Assembly: GCA_023451735.1 (NCBI GenBank) | Contig: JAEXYH010000055.1 | Span: 1-64,000 of the forward strand | DNA: 64,000 bases | DNA from: Pseudomonadota bacterium | GTDB lineage: Bacteria; Pseudomonadota; Alphaproteobacteria; Rhizobiales; Rhizobiaceae | Direction: 5' to 3' | Shown: positions 35,075 to 44,622 of the stretch, piece by piece | Numbering within the stretch: the stretch's first letter is position 1 | Layout of the letters: each line of letters starts with the position of its first letter | Position numbers and translations under genes: made by a program | Notes under the pieces: model-generated | Seen by the model: the letters and a program-made list of their open reading frames with translations, nothing else | Database searches by the model: none | Told to the model about the DNA's origin: nothing

Positions 35075-37153
35075 TTAATCCGACAGCAGCTCCTTCACCC
35101 GACGGGCAAAGGCGTCGCTGAGGAACGGCTTGGTCATCACATGCATGCCATGCTCCAGATGGCCATGGTTCAGCACAGCATTCTCCGCGTAACCGGTCAC
35201 GAACAGGACCTTGAAGTCCGGCCGCTCGGCGCGCACCGCGTCCGCCAGCTGCCGCCCGTTCATGCCGCCCGGCAGCCCGACATCGGTCACCAGAAGATCG
35301 ATCGGCTGGCCGGAATTCATGATCTTCAGCGCCGTAGGACCGTCGCCGGCCTCCAACACGTGATAGCCGAGCTCCTCCAGAATCTCGACCGCCACCATCC
35401 GCACAAGCGGTTCGTCGTCGACGACGAGGATCGTCTCGTGGTCGGCAGATCGCGGCGACACTGCCACATCCGCCACATCCTCGTCGGCCCCTTCATCACC
35501 GAGATGGCGCGGCAGGTAGATGCAGATCATCGTGCCTTTGCCGAGTTCGGAATAGATGCGCGCCGTGCCGCCGGACTGGCCTGCAAAACCGTGAACCATG
35601 GAAAGGCCAAGACCGGTACCCTGTCCGATCGGTTTGGTCGTGTAGAAGGGATCGAAGGCGCGATCGACGATCTCCGGCGACATGCCTGTCCCGGTATCGC
35701 TGACGCAGAGCGACAAATATTGCCCCGGCACCAGCCCCCGCTCGCGCGCCGTCCTTTCGTCAAACCAGCGATTGGCCGTCTCGATCGTCAGCTTGCCGCC
35801 ATCCGGCATCGCATCTCGGGCATTGATGCAAAGGTTGAGAAGCGCATTCTCAAGCTGCCCCACATCGACGAATGTCGTCCACAGACCACCGGAAAACGCG
35901 GTCTCCACGTGGATCGTCGGCCCGACACTGCGGGTGATGAGATCCTGCATGCCTGAGACGAGTCGGTTCAGAACGACAGGCTTAGGATCGAGCGTCTGGC
36001 GGCGCGAGAAGGCGAGCAGGCGCTGGGTCAGTCCCGCAGCACGCTTGGCCGCGCCCTGTGCGCCGGTTAGATAACGATCAAGGTCTGAAATTCGCCCCTG
36101 CGCCAGCCGTGTCTGCATCAGTTCCAGCGAGCCGGAAATGCCGGCAAGCAGATTGTTGAAGTCATGCGCCAGACCGCCGGTCAACTGGCCAACCGCCTCC
36201 ATCTTCTGCGAATGGCGCAACTGTTCTTCCGAACGCATCAGTTCATCTGTACGCTCGGCTACCTTCTGTTCCAGCGTCTCGTTGAGAATGCGCAGTTCGG
36301 CCGCAGCACGATCGCGCTCCTTTTCCATTGTCCGGCGCGCCTCGATATCGAGCAGCACACCAGGGAAATGCAGAGGCTGTCCGTCGGGGGAAAGTTCCAC
36401 CCTTCCATTCGCCTCCAGCCAATAGAAATTGCCGTCCAGACGGCGTGTGCGATATTGGTGAGCCCAAGGTCCATTGCGCGTCAACGCTTCGTTGATGGCC
36501 GCGGTCAACCCGGCCTTGTCGTCGGGATGCACCGTCTCGATGATCTGGTCGAGGCTCAGCCCTTCGCGACCCAGCGCCGGATCGAGACCGAATGCATCGG
36601 CAAAAGCCTCGTCGATGGTGAACTTGTTTGCCGGGATATCCCAGAACCATGTGCCGATGATGGCGCCCGCTGCCAGCGCAAGCTTGACCCTCTGGATGTT
36701 TTCGCGCGCCAGGGCTTCGCTCGCCTTGAGCGCCGCTTCAGCCTGCTTGCGGGCGGTGATATCGCGAAACAGCACCGAGACCTGCTTGAGGCTTGCCGGC
36801 TCCACCCGCGAACTCGACACCTCGATATGCCGGCCGATCGCCTCGAATTCCTGTTCAAACCGGATCGGCTGACCTGTGCGAAGCACACCGCCGTAAAGCT
36901 CGATCCACTTGTCGGCGGCCAGGGGCTCGATCTCGCGAAGCCGTTTTCCGACGATATTGGTGATGCCCGTCTGCCGCTCGTAACCCGAATTGGCTTCGAT
37001 ATGCACATAGTCGCTCAGCGGCCCATTCGGACCGTCGATAAATTCGATGATGCAGAAACCTTCGTCGATCGCCTCGAACAATGCGCGATATCGCGCTTCG
37101 CTCCGCAACAGAGCGTCGTCATTCGGAAAATGAACCATTTCGTCAGAACTCAA
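35075..37153 (-). CDS. PAS-domain hybrid histidine kinase with C-terminal receiver
   Basis: About 692 residues. The start is uncertain: TTG 37153 has an AGAGGA site, while ATG 37138 and GTG 37192 are alternatives. Two PAS/PAC regions (about 10-125 and 140-260) are followed by a coiled coil (ILNETLEQKVAERTDELMRS). The HisKA box is VGQLTGGLAHDFNNLLAGIS, the HATPase domain has NARDAMPDGG and DTGTGM, and the receiver has the acceptor aspartate in LLVTDVGLPGGMNG. No membrane helix is seen. Such soluble hybrids are common orphans in rhizobia; the partner is unknown. Confidence 0.9.
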   Translation of the reverse strand: MSSDEMVHFPNDDALLRSEARYRALFEAIDEGFCIIEFIDGPNGPLSDYVHIEANSGYERQTGITNIVGKRLREIEPLAADKWIELYGGVLRTGQPIRFEQEFEAIGRHIEVSSSRVEPASLKQVSVLFRDITARKQAEAALKASEALARENIQRVKLALAAGAIIGTWFWDIPANKFTIDEAFADAFGLDPALGREGLSLDQIIETVHPDDKAGLTAAINEALTRNGPWAHQYRTRRLDGNFYWLEANGRVELSPDGQPLHFPGVLLDIEARRTMEKERDRAAAELRILNETLEQKVAERTDELMRSEEQLRHSQKMEAVGQLTGGLAHDFNNLLAGISGSLELMQTRLAQGRISDLDRYLTGAQGAAKRAAGLTQRLLAFSRRQTLDPKPVVLNRLVSGMQDLITRSVGPTIHVETAFSGGLWTTFVDVGQLENALLNLCINARDAMPDGGKLTIETANRWFDERTARERGLVPGQYLSLCVSDTGTGMSPEIVDRAFDPFYTTKPIGQGTGLGLSMVHGFAGQSGGTARIYSELGKGTMICIYLPRHLGDEGADEDVADVAVSPRSADHETILVVDDEPLVRMVAVEILEELGYHVLEAGDGPTALKIMNSGQPIDLLVTDVGLPGGMNGRQLADAVRAERPDFKVLFVTGYAENAVLNHGHLEHGMHVMTKPFLSDAFARRVKELLSD

Positions 37154-37231
37154 GAACCGATCCTCTCCAGCGGCGATGGACGTGAATACCACAACGCCGA
37201 AGGAAGGAAATCGGTTGCGACCGTACGATCT

Positions 37232-37837
37232 TCACCGATCGGCCCTCAGTCCGCCTGCCATCAACGAGAAGGCCTCTATTGCCTTGGGAAGCACTTCGGC
37301 CGGGTTGTCACTTGCGGCCACCCAAAGCGCGGCATTGAGGGCCGCACCGTTGAGAAGCCGTGCAGCGGCCTCGACATCGACCGGCTTCATCAAACCGGTC
37401 TCGACCATAAGCTGCACGCCTTTCCGCGTCTCGGCAAGGCAACTGTTCTGGCTTGGCCATTGCGAGGGGTCGCCCAGCACCGCCGGCCCATCAAGCAGCA
37501 CGATCCGCTGGATTTCAGGGTCCAGCGCCATCTCGATATAGGCGGACCCCTCGGCCAGCAGCGCTTGCCAGATGTCACCCTCGCCGGTGGCCGCGCTCTC
37601 TGCGCCGATTTCCCTGGCGCGCGCTGCCATTTCCCCGTCGAGCTGGTCGACGACCGCAGCCAGCAGGCCGCGCTTGTCGCCGAAATTATGATAAAGCGCC
37701 CCGCGCGTCAGGCCGGCATCGGCTGTCAGATCGTCCATTGATGCATTCGCGTACCCCTTTTCCGCAAAGGCCTTGCGCGCCGCTGTGATCAGCTTCGCAC
37801 GGTTTTCCTCCATCTTTTCCAGACGTTTTCCCGCCAT
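37232..37837 (-). CDS. TetR-family regulator
   Basis: 201 residues from ATG 37837. The N-terminal helix-turn-helix is AFAEKGYANASMDDLTADAG plus LTRGALYHNFGDKRGLL. The ligand domain contains ALDPEIQRIVLLDGPAVLG, a stretch common in one large TetR subgroup. It is divergent from a RidA-family gene, and the shared region holds three copies of one palindrome. It most likely represses itself and the RidA gene. Confidence 0.92.
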   Translation of the reverse strand: MAGKRLEKMEENRAKLITAARKAFAEKGYANASMDDLTADAGLTRGALYHNFGDKRGLLAAVVDQLDGEMAARAREIGAESAATGEGDIWQALLAEGSAYIEMALDPEIQRIVLLDGPAVLGDPSQWPSQNSCLAETRKGVQLMVETGLMKPVDVEAAARLLNGAALNAALWVAASDNPAEVLPKAIEAFSLMAGGLRADR

Positions 37838-37856
37838 CACAAACTCCAAATCTCAG

Positions 37857-37919
37857 ATACGGCTCGTATACAAACTTGACATACGCAGCGTATGCGACCA
37901 TTCTACATACGAGCCGTAT
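37857..37919. promoter_or_regulatory. three tandem TetR operators, ATACG-N3-CGTAT
   Basis: ATACG-GCT-CGTAT at 37857-37869, ATACG-CAG-CGTAT at 37881-37893 and ATACG-AGC-CGTAT at 37907-37919. The arms are identical and perfect in all three. Centres are 24 and 26 bases apart, a little more than two helical turns, so bound dimers could sit near the same face. They lie between the TetR and RidA starts. Confidence 0.88.
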
Positions 37920-37995
37920 ATAAAATTTGATGCGGCTTGTGAAGCCGCATCCCATCGGATGTGCAGTTGATAACAACACCAAGAGAGGTCAGATC

Positions 37996-38394
37996 GTGAC
38001 AAAACGCGAACCCATTTTCCCGCCGAACCGCCACGCCCTTTATGAAAAGCACGGTTATTCCGCCGCCATCCGCTCCGGCGACCTGCTCTTCGTCTCGGGT
38101 CAGGTCGGCAGCCGCGAGGACGGCACGCCCGAACCGGATTTCAAAGCTCAGGTCGAGCGCGCTTTCGAAAATCTTCAATCTGTGCTCAAGGCAGCCGGCG
38201 CAGGGCTTGATGACATCATCGACGTCACCACCTTCCATACTGATCCTGAAAACCAGTTCGATACGATCCTGGAAGTAAAGAACCGGGTCTTCCCTGCCCC
38301 GCCTTACCCGGCATGGACGGCCATCGGTACCAGCTGGCTCTCGGGCTTCGATTTCGAGATCAAGGTCATCGCCCGCATTCCGGCCGCTGAATAA
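37996..38394 (+). CDS. RidA-family protein
   Basis: 132 residues from GTG 37996, with a GAGAGG site before it. The fold is RidA/YjgF-like with LLFVSGQVGSREDG near residue 35 and the ending PPYPAWTAIGTSWL in place of the classical PARS-type arginine loop, so it belongs to a side branch rather than enamine-deaminase RidA proper. The invariant arginine of active RidA is not seen at its usual place. It is controlled, by position, by the divergent TetR. Confidence 0.82.
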   Translation: MTKREPIFPPNRHALYEKHGYSAAIRSGDLLFVSGQVGSREDGTPEPDFKAQVERAFENLQSVLKAAGAGLDDIIDVTTFHTDPENQFDTILEVKNRVFPAPPYPAWTAIGTSWLSGFDFEIKVIARIPAAE

Positions 38395-38808
38395 TGCGCC
38401 TGCCTGCAGACGTCTCCGAGACTATCCGGGGACGTTTGCCCCCTTCTCCGAAAATAATGTCTTTTTTAACCAAGGACTTCGGTGAAACCGCCCATCCGTT
38501 TCGTCCCCGCCCGCGGCAAAAACGCGACAATAGATCGTCATCGGATGGGAACCGGGTTCGCGAACCGGCCTCCTCACAGCGGGTCACGGCTCGGTTTCCG
38601 GTGATGGTCGAAGCTTTCGATCGGACGGGAACTGACAAGTCTCGAAAGATCGGATGACACGGCCGGGGCAGGCAGACCAAAATCGACCTCATACCCCAAT
38701 GCCACTGCCTGCCCCATTCCCGTTCCAGCCATGCCGCGGAACCTCGCGTGGCGCGGGTGCGTACCGTGAAAGTCCCCTCTCGGTCGGGTATCTTCCCACG
38801 CGCGGACG
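38395..38808. other. intergenic region without a supported gene
   Basis: A 414-base gap between the RidA gene and the leftward hydratase-family gene. Open frames on both strands have arginine-rich, shadow-like translations and no good ribosome sites. I see no clear terminator or EcfG site. Confidence 0.55.
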
Positions 38809-39888
38809 CTACAACCGATGATCGGCAAACAACGGCGCGTGCTCCCCGACAAAATACCGGTCCAGATCCGCATCCGTTACCTCTGCCAGCGTCGCCGGCT
38901 GCCATTGCGGATTGCGGTCCTTGTCGATCACGGCAGCCCGTACGCCCTCGTAGAAATCAGAATTGCGCAGAAGTTCGGAGGCGACGGTGAATTCGCGCTC
39001 CAGGCATTCCACAAGACTGGAGCTTTTCCGCCCTGCACGCAGAAGCCGGAGTGTCAGCTTCAGGCTCGTCGGTGAACGCTTGGCAACTGTTGCAAGTGTT
39101 GACGCGGCAAACTCGCCGTCGTCCTTCTCCAAAGCTGTGATAATTTCCTCGACCGTATCGAAGCGGAAGACGCGATCGATCAGCGCCCGCTGTCCCTCCA
39201 GCTGGCTCTTGCCCGGCGAGGTCGCAAATCTGCCGATCGTTGCTGCAATATCCGCGTCGGAAGCACCTGCACCAAGCGCGCCCAGCGCTTCGGTCAACGC
39301 ACCAAGCTTTTCGGACGGCACATGGTAGTCCGCGAAACCGGCAAAGATAGCGTCTGCCGCACCAACAATCTCGCCGGTCAGCCCCATCCATGTCCCCGCC
39401 TCGCCCGGAGCCTTTGGCAACAGCCATGTCGCCCCGACGTCCGGCACGTACCCGATCCCGGTTTCCGGCATGGCAAGCTTTGTCCGCTCGGTCACGATCC
39501 TATGTCTGCCGTGAGAAGCGACACCCACGCCGCCGCCCATGACGATGCCGTCCATCAGCGCGACATAGGGCTTCGGATAGCGCGCGATCGTATAGTTGAC
39601 CGGGAATTCCTCCCGCCAGAATCGCGCAACCTCCGGATCGCCTGCCTTGCCGAGCTGATAGATCGCCCGGATATCGCCACCGGCGCAGAGCCCACGCTCG
39701 CCCTCGCCCTTCAGGACAACACAGGAAATATCGCGATCATCGGCAAATCGCTCCATCGCCGGCTTCATCGCATGCACCATGGCAAGGTTGAGGCTGTTCA
39801 GCGCCTTCGGTCGATTAAGCCTGATGATCGCCGCCGACCCGATGCGCTCGAAAAGGATTTCGTCGGTCTGAACTGCACTATCGGTCAT
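38809..39888 (-). CDS. enoyl-CoA hydratase/isomerase family, 3-hydroxyisobutyryl-CoA hydrolase-like
   Basis: 359 residues, the length of the HIBYL-CoA hydrolase subgroup and longer than plain hydratases (about 260). Oxyanion-hole motifs are GLCAGGDIRAIYQLG near residue 65 and DGIVMGGGVGVASHGRHRI near 112; AMPETGIGYVPDVGATWLL carries the catalytic glutamate and aspartate of the hydrolase type. It would free 3-hydroxyisobutyrate in valine breakdown. No other valine genes are in the window. Confidence 0.88.
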   Translation of the reverse strand: MTDSAVQTDEILFERIGSAAIIRLNRPKALNSLNLAMVHAMKPAMERFADDRDISCVVLKGEGERGLCAGGDIRAIYQLGKAGDPEVARFWREEFPVNYTIARYPKPYVALMDGIVMGGGVGVASHGRHRIVTERTKLAMPETGIGYVPDVGATWLLPKAPGEAGTWMGLTGEIVGAADAIFAGFADYHVPSEKLGALTEALGALGAGASDADIAATIGRFATSPGKSQLEGQRALIDRVFRFDTVEEIITALEKDDGEFAASTLATVAKRSPTSLKLTLRLLRAGRKSSSLVECLEREFTVASELLRNSDFYEGVRAAVIDKDRNPQWQPATLAEVTDADLDRYFVGEHAPLFADHRL

Positions 39889-40061
39889 GCCTGCCCCTGA
39901 ATGTCACTAGCGGTCTGCGATCATAGCCGTGAGAAAATCAGTGATGCCAGAGATAATATTGGACATGATTGCCGCATTGGGGAGATGGCTGCGGCCCGTG
40001 GCTATCCCCTTACTTGCAATTTCTGAAACTTAGCCTTCAGCTAAAAGTTCGAAATTGCTTT

Positions 40062-40173
40062 CTCGCCCACAAGAGGAGAGATACGGGTGAGGCAAACTCG
40101 GCGCCTACCTCTCCCCTTGGGGGAGAGGTTACAAAATCAAGATTTTAGCCAAAGGCTAAGTCTTGGATTTTGT
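40062..40173. repeat. two adjoining hairpins in the 39.9-40.2 kb intergenic region
   Basis: A GC-rich hairpin (CCTCTCCCC with GGGGGAGAGG, 40108-40129) is followed by an imperfect AT-rich one (ACAAAATC...TTTTAGCC with GGCTAA...GATTTTGT, 40131-40173). The first shares its arm words with other intergenic repeats of this window. They lie just downstream of the RND pump stop, so they may end its mRNA. Nothing else is seen in this 321-base gap. Confidence 0.6.
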
Positions 40174-40209
40174 TGATGAGGGGTACTCCTCACTCAAGGA
40201 GAGCACCCC

Positions 40210-43200
40210 CTACTCCGCAGCCATCGGCAAATCCCGACGTTCTTCGAACAGATCGCCCTGATTGGCCGACTGACCCTCGCCTTCCTTTACCTTCGGCTCC
40301 CGTCCGAAGAACAGCGCATAGCCTGCAGGAAGCACGAGGATGGTCAGCACGGTCGCCACCAGAATACCGCCCATCATCGCATAGGCGAGCGGTCCCCAGA
40401 ACAGGCCCCAGGAGATCGGGATGAGGGCCAGCACCGCCGTCATTGCGGTGAGCATGATCGGACGGAAACGACGCACGGCAGCACCGATGATCGCTTCCTG
40501 CCGGTGCATGCCCGCCGCAATATCCTGGTCGATCTGGTCAATCAGGATGATCGAATTACGGATGATGATGCCCAAGAGCGCAATAACCCCAAGGATCGCC
40601 ACGAAGCCGAAGGGTGCTCCGGTGATCAGCAGCGCCATGGCAGCCCCGATAATGCCGAGCGGACCGGTGGCCAGCACCAGCAACGCCTTGCCGAAATGCT
40701 TCAGCTGCATCATCAGGAGAAGCATGATGACCAGCAGCATGATCGGCGCCTTGGCAGCGATCGATGCCTGGCTTTCCGCCGAATCCTCTGCACCACCCTG
40801 AATCTCGATCCGGTAACCGGCCGGAAGTGCGCCGCGAAGATCGGCAATCGAGTTGTAGAAATTGATCGACGCCTGTGTCGCCTCGATACCATCGGGCAGT
40901 GTTGCCTTGACGGTGATCGTCGGCAGACGGTCGCGCCGCCATTCGATCCCCTGCTCCATCACGGGGACGACCTGGGCGATCTGCGACACTGGCACGAACC
41001 CGCCGAAATCGGTCGGCACATAGACCGATTGCACGGCAGAGAGCAGGTCGCGGGTCGCATCCGGCTCGCGCAGCACGATCGAAACGGTTTCCTCACCATC
41101 GCGGAAATCGGCAAGCGGAGCGCCGGCGGTTGCTGCCTGCAGCATCTGCCGCACGCGCTGCGACGAGACACCGAGCGCACGGGCACGATCCTGATCGATC
41201 ACCAGCTTCATGCCCGGCACCGGCTCCATCCAGTCGTCATGGACCGAACCGAAAAGCGGGTTCTGGTGGTAGCGCTCCTTCACCTGATCGGCGATGCGGC
41301 GCACTTCCGCCTTGTCCGGGCCGATGACACGCATCTGCACCGGCCAGCCGGTCGGAGGCCCAAGGAACAGCCGGTCGACCTTGCTGCGCACGGTCGGAAA
41401 ATCGTCGGCAAGGATCTGCCGCAACTTGACGATCAACCGCTCACGCTCTTCCAGCCCCTTGGACATGATCAGCAGCTGGGCATAGTTCGGATTGCGGAGC
41501 TGCTGGTCGAGCGGCAGGAAGAAGCGCGGCGCGCCTTCACCGATAAAGGTGGCGATGAAGGTCTTGTCTTCATCGGGCATGATCCTGTCTTCAAGCGCCT
41601 TGGCCTGACGTTCCACTTCCTCGATCGCGGTTCCTTCCGGCAGCCACATGTCGACCAGGATTTCTGGCCGCGACGATTGCGGGAAGAAGCTCTGCGGGAT
41701 GAACTGGAAAGACCACAGGCTGCCGGCAAAGATGCCGAGCGTCGCCAGAAGAATGATAGCCTTGTGGCGGACGGACCAGGTGACAGCATGCCGAACACCG
41801 CGATACATCCGCGTATCATAAGCGTCATGATGATGGCCGGTTCCGGCATGCGCACGCTGTTTCAACAGCATGTAACCGAGCCAAGGAGTAAAGTAGACCG
41901 CCACGAACCACGATACGACAAGCGCGATACCGACCACATAAAACAGCGAACGGACATATTCACCGGCGGTGGAATCCGCAAACCCGACCGGTATAAAGCC
42001 GGCGGTGGTGATCAGCGTGCCGGTCAGCATCGGGAAGGCGGTGGAGGAATAGGCGAATGTCGCAGCCTCCAGCCGCGGCAGCCCTTCTTCCAGCTTCCGC
42101 TCCATCATCTCGACCACGATCATCGCATCGTCGACGAGCAGGCCGAGCGCAATGATCAGCGCGCCGAGCGAGATGCGCTGCAGCTCGATGCCGAGATAAT
42201 ACATGATGGCGAGCGTCGCCGAGAGCACCAGCGGAATGGCGATCGCAATGACGATACCTGAGCGCCAGCCGATCGAAATCAGCGACACGACGAGCACGAT
42301 GGCCAGAGCCTCCATCAGCGCCTGGGTGAATTCCCCGACCGCTTCTGTCACCACTTCCGGCTGGTTGGAAATCTGATGCACTTCGGCGCCGATCGGCAGG
42401 GTCTCGGCAAACCGCTCGTACATTGCCTCGACGTCATGGCCGACATCGGTCACCTTGAAGCCGTTGGCCATGACGATGCCGAGCTGGACACTGTCATGTC
42501 CGTTGAAGCGGAACTTGCGCTCATAGGGATCGACAAGCCCATCCTTGACGGTGGCAATATCCCCCAAGCGGATAACCTGATTGCCGGTCTTGATCCTCAG
42601 CTCGCGAATATCCTCCGGCGTCGTTACGCCACCCTCGACGGAGATACGCACGGAACGATCGGCGGTCTGGACGCTGCCCGATGCATCGACGTCGTTCTGA
42701 CCGGTGAGCGCGGTTTGGATGTCGGTCACCGTCAGGCCGCGTTCGGCCAGCGCCTTGGAGGAAACGTCGATGAAAATCTTCTGCGGCTGATCACCGAGAA
42801 TGGTCGCCTTTTCGACACCGGGCACGGTGAGCAGCATGTCGCGCGCCTGGATGGCGAACTGCTTCAGTTCCGGATAGCTGTAACCGTCGCCGGTAATGGC
42901 GTGCAGCGTGATGTAGGTATCGCCGAATTCATCGTTGAAATACGGGCCGCGAAGACCGGACGGCAGATCCTGCTTGATGTCTCCGACCTTTTTACGCACC
43001 TGATAAAAGGCGTCTGCCACGTCCTGCGCATTCGTGTCGCCCTTCACCTGAATGGTCGAAATCGAGAACCCGGCACGCGTGTCGGACTTGATCCAGTCGA
43101 GATGCGGAGTTTCCTGAAGCTTGCGCTCGATCTTGTTGACCACCTGGTTCTGCATGTCTTCGACAGAAGCGCCAGGCCAGGCGCTCTGCACCACCATGAC

Positions 43201-43371
43201 ACGGAAGGTGAAGTCAGGATCTTCCTTCTGGCCCATGTTCATGATGCCGAGCGCGCCCATGACAATGATGAGGCCGAACAGGAAGCGCGCGATGCTCGGA
43301 TGGCCTATCGCCCAGCGCGACAGGTTGAAGCCGCCCTTTGGCTGCGGATTTGCCTGATTGGAGGAACTCAT
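40210..43371 (-). CDS. RND-family efflux pump, inner-membrane transporter
   Basis: 1053 residues with the RND layout: one helix near residue 25, a large periplasmic loop, helices 2-6, a second loop and helices 8-12. Motifs include VQSAWPGASVEDMQNQVVNKIE near residue 65 and a proton-relay-like region ALIIALGLLVDDAMIVVEMMER with paired aspartates near 410. It belongs to the HAE1/AcrB-like branch. It works with the adaptor encoded just before it; no outer-membrane channel gene is nearby, so it probably uses a shared TolC-type channel. Confidence 0.93.
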   Translation of the reverse strand: MSSSNQANPQPKGGFNLSRWAIGHPSIARFLFGLIIVMGALGIMNMGQKEDPDFTFRVMVVQSAWPGASVEDMQNQVVNKIERKLQETPHLDWIKSDTRAGFSISTIQVKGDTNAQDVADAFYQVRKKVGDIKQDLPSGLRGPYFNDEFGDTYITLHAITGDGYSYPELKQFAIQARDMLLTVPGVEKATILGDQPQKIFIDVSSKALAERGLTVTDIQTALTGQNDVDASGSVQTADRSVRISVEGGVTTPEDIRELRIKTGNQVIRLGDIATVKDGLVDPYERKFRFNGHDSVQLGIVMANGFKVTDVGHDVEAMYERFAETLPIGAEVHQISNQPEVVTEAVGEFTQALMEALAIVLVVSLISIGWRSGIVIAIAIPLVLSATLAIMYYLGIELQRISLGALIIALGLLVDDAMIVVEMMERKLEEGLPRLEAATFAYSSTAFPMLTGTLITTAGFIPVGFADSTAGEYVRSLFYVVGIALVVSWFVAVYFTPWLGYMLLKQRAHAGTGHHHDAYDTRMYRGVRHAVTWSVRHKAIILLATLGIFAGSLWSFQFIPQSFFPQSSRPEILVDMWLPEGTAIEEVERQAKALEDRIMPDEDKTFIATFIGEGAPRFFLPLDQQLRNPNYAQLLIMSKGLEERERLIVKLRQILADDFPTVRSKVDRLFLGPPTGWPVQMRVIGPDKAEVRRIADQVKERYHQNPLFGSVHDDWMEPVPGMKLVIDQDRARALGVSSQRVRQMLQAATAGAPLADFRDGEETVSIVLREPDATRDLLSAVQSVYVPTDFGGFVPVSQIAQVVPVMEQGIEWRRDRLPTITVKATLPDGIEATQASINFYNSIADLRGALPAGYRIEIQGGAEDSAESQASIAAKAPIMLLVIMLLLMMQLKHFGKALLVLATGPLGIIGAAMALLITGAPFGFVAILGVIALLGIIIRNSIILIDQIDQDIAAGMHRQEAIIGAAVRRFRPIMLTAMTAVLALIPISWGLFWGPLAYAMMGGILVATVLTILVLPAGYALFFGREPKVKEGEGQSANQGDLFEERRDLPMAAE

Positions 43372-43400
43372 TGGGGTTGTCCTTTTCAGCGCAAGGGCGA

Positions 43401-44555
43401 CTACGGCTGGATCGATGCGGTGGATTGGCTGGAAACGCTGCCGAAGCGCGAGGCAACGGTCTCCGGCAGCTTCACCTTCAACCCGTCACGCATGAACTGC
43501 GTGCCGGCCGACACAACCAGATCACCCTTGGCAAGCCCTTCGGAAACGCGGGCAACGCTGTCGCCATAACCTGCGACCGCAACAGCGCGGGAGCTTACCT
43601 CCCCCTTGTCGCGTTCGACGATCCAGACCACCGGCTTGCCGTCCTTCTGTGCAAGGGCTGCCAGCGGCACGCCAAAGGTCGGCACAACATTATCCTCAAC
43701 CGCATCGATCGTTGCCGTCATGCCGATCAGCACGCGTTCGTCGGCGGGCAGGCTGACACGCACGGCAAAGGTGCGGGACTGGGCGTCGGCACTGCCGGCC
43801 ACTTCGCGGACCTTGCCCTCAAGCACCAGGTCCCTTGCCGACCAGAAGCTGGCCTTGACCGCCTTGCCCGGCTTGAAATGGGTGATATCCGTTTCCGGCA
43901 CCGCAATCTGCACTTCCTTCTCGCCATCGACGGCGACGGCAACTACCGTCGTACCGGCGCTCACCACTTGTCCGATATCGGCGCTGACGGTCGTCACGAT
44001 ACCGTTCTGGGTCGCCTTGAGTTCGGTATAGGCAACCTGGTTCTGCGCCTCTTCCAGCGCGGATTCCGCGGATTGAAGCTGCGACTGCGCCTGATCGGCG
44101 GCAAGCTGGGCCTGTTCGAGCTGCGACTGCGAGGTGACGCTCTTTTCCGCCAGCGTTTCTGCACGCTTGCGGGCAAGACCGGTAATCTCCACCTGCTTCT
44201 GCGCCGAGGTGAGATCAGCATCGGCACGACGGACCGACAGCTGGTAATCGACCGCATCGAGCCTTGCTAGCACCGTGCCGGGCTCAACCCGGTCACCCAC
44301 ATCTACAAGCCGCTCGGTGATCTTACCGGCGACGCGGAAGCCGAGATTCATCTCTGTCCTTGCGCGGACCGAACCGGAATAAACGAGGCTGCGCCCGATC
44401 TCCGGCCCGCCGATCTCGACCACCTTTACCGGGCGGACGGGATCCGGCGCCTCGACCTTTTTTTCTTCCGAGCAGGCCGTTAAGGCACCAAGCGCGACTG
44501 CGACAAGCAGTCCTTTTGCGAAAACGCAAGAAAGTCGAATATTGCTCAAGGACAT
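43401..44555 (-). CDS. RND pump periplasmic adaptor (membrane fusion protein), lipoprotein
   Basis: 384 residues from ATG 44555. A lipobox (ALGALTAC) puts the anchor cysteine near residue 28. A lipoyl half-motif (RVAGKITERLVDVGDRVEPG) is followed by a long alpha-helical hairpin rich in Ala, Gln and Glu (residues 100-170) and a beta-barrel domain. It lies 29 bases before the pump gene in the order regulator-adaptor-pump. Confidence 0.92.
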   Translation of the reverse strand: MSLSNIRLSCVFAKGLLVAVALGALTACSEEKKVEAPDPVRPVKVVEIGGPEIGRSLVYSGSVRARTEMNLGFRVAGKITERLVDVGDRVEPGTVLARLDAVDYQLSVRRADADLTSAQKQVEITGLARKRAETLAEKSVTSQSQLEQAQLAADQAQSQLQSAESALEEAQNQVAYTELKATQNGIVTTVSADIGQVVSAGTTVVAVAVDGEKEVQIAVPETDITHFKPGKAVKASFWSARDLVLEGKVREVAGSADAQSRTFAVRVSLPADERVLIGMTATIDAVEDNVVPTFGVPLAALAQKDGKPVVWIVERDKGEVSSRAVAVAGYGDSVARVSEGLAKGDLVVSAGTQFMRDGLKVKLPETVASRFGSVSSQSTASIQP

Positions 44556-44622
44556 AGCCCCCACTCCGGTGGCGGTTGAATATGGGCGCCTTGCGGCACC
44601 GGTTTTTCATTTCAAGTTTTTT

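Noticed and set aside
37193..37218. EcfG-like box upstream of the hybrid kinase at 35-37 kb
   Set aside because: The minus strand reads GCAAC-N17-CGTT; a change in the highly conserved -35 makes it unconvincing.
36164..37741. 525-residue + strand frame opposite the kinase and TetR genes
   Set aside because: It spans two convincing minus-strand genes, with shadow-type composition.
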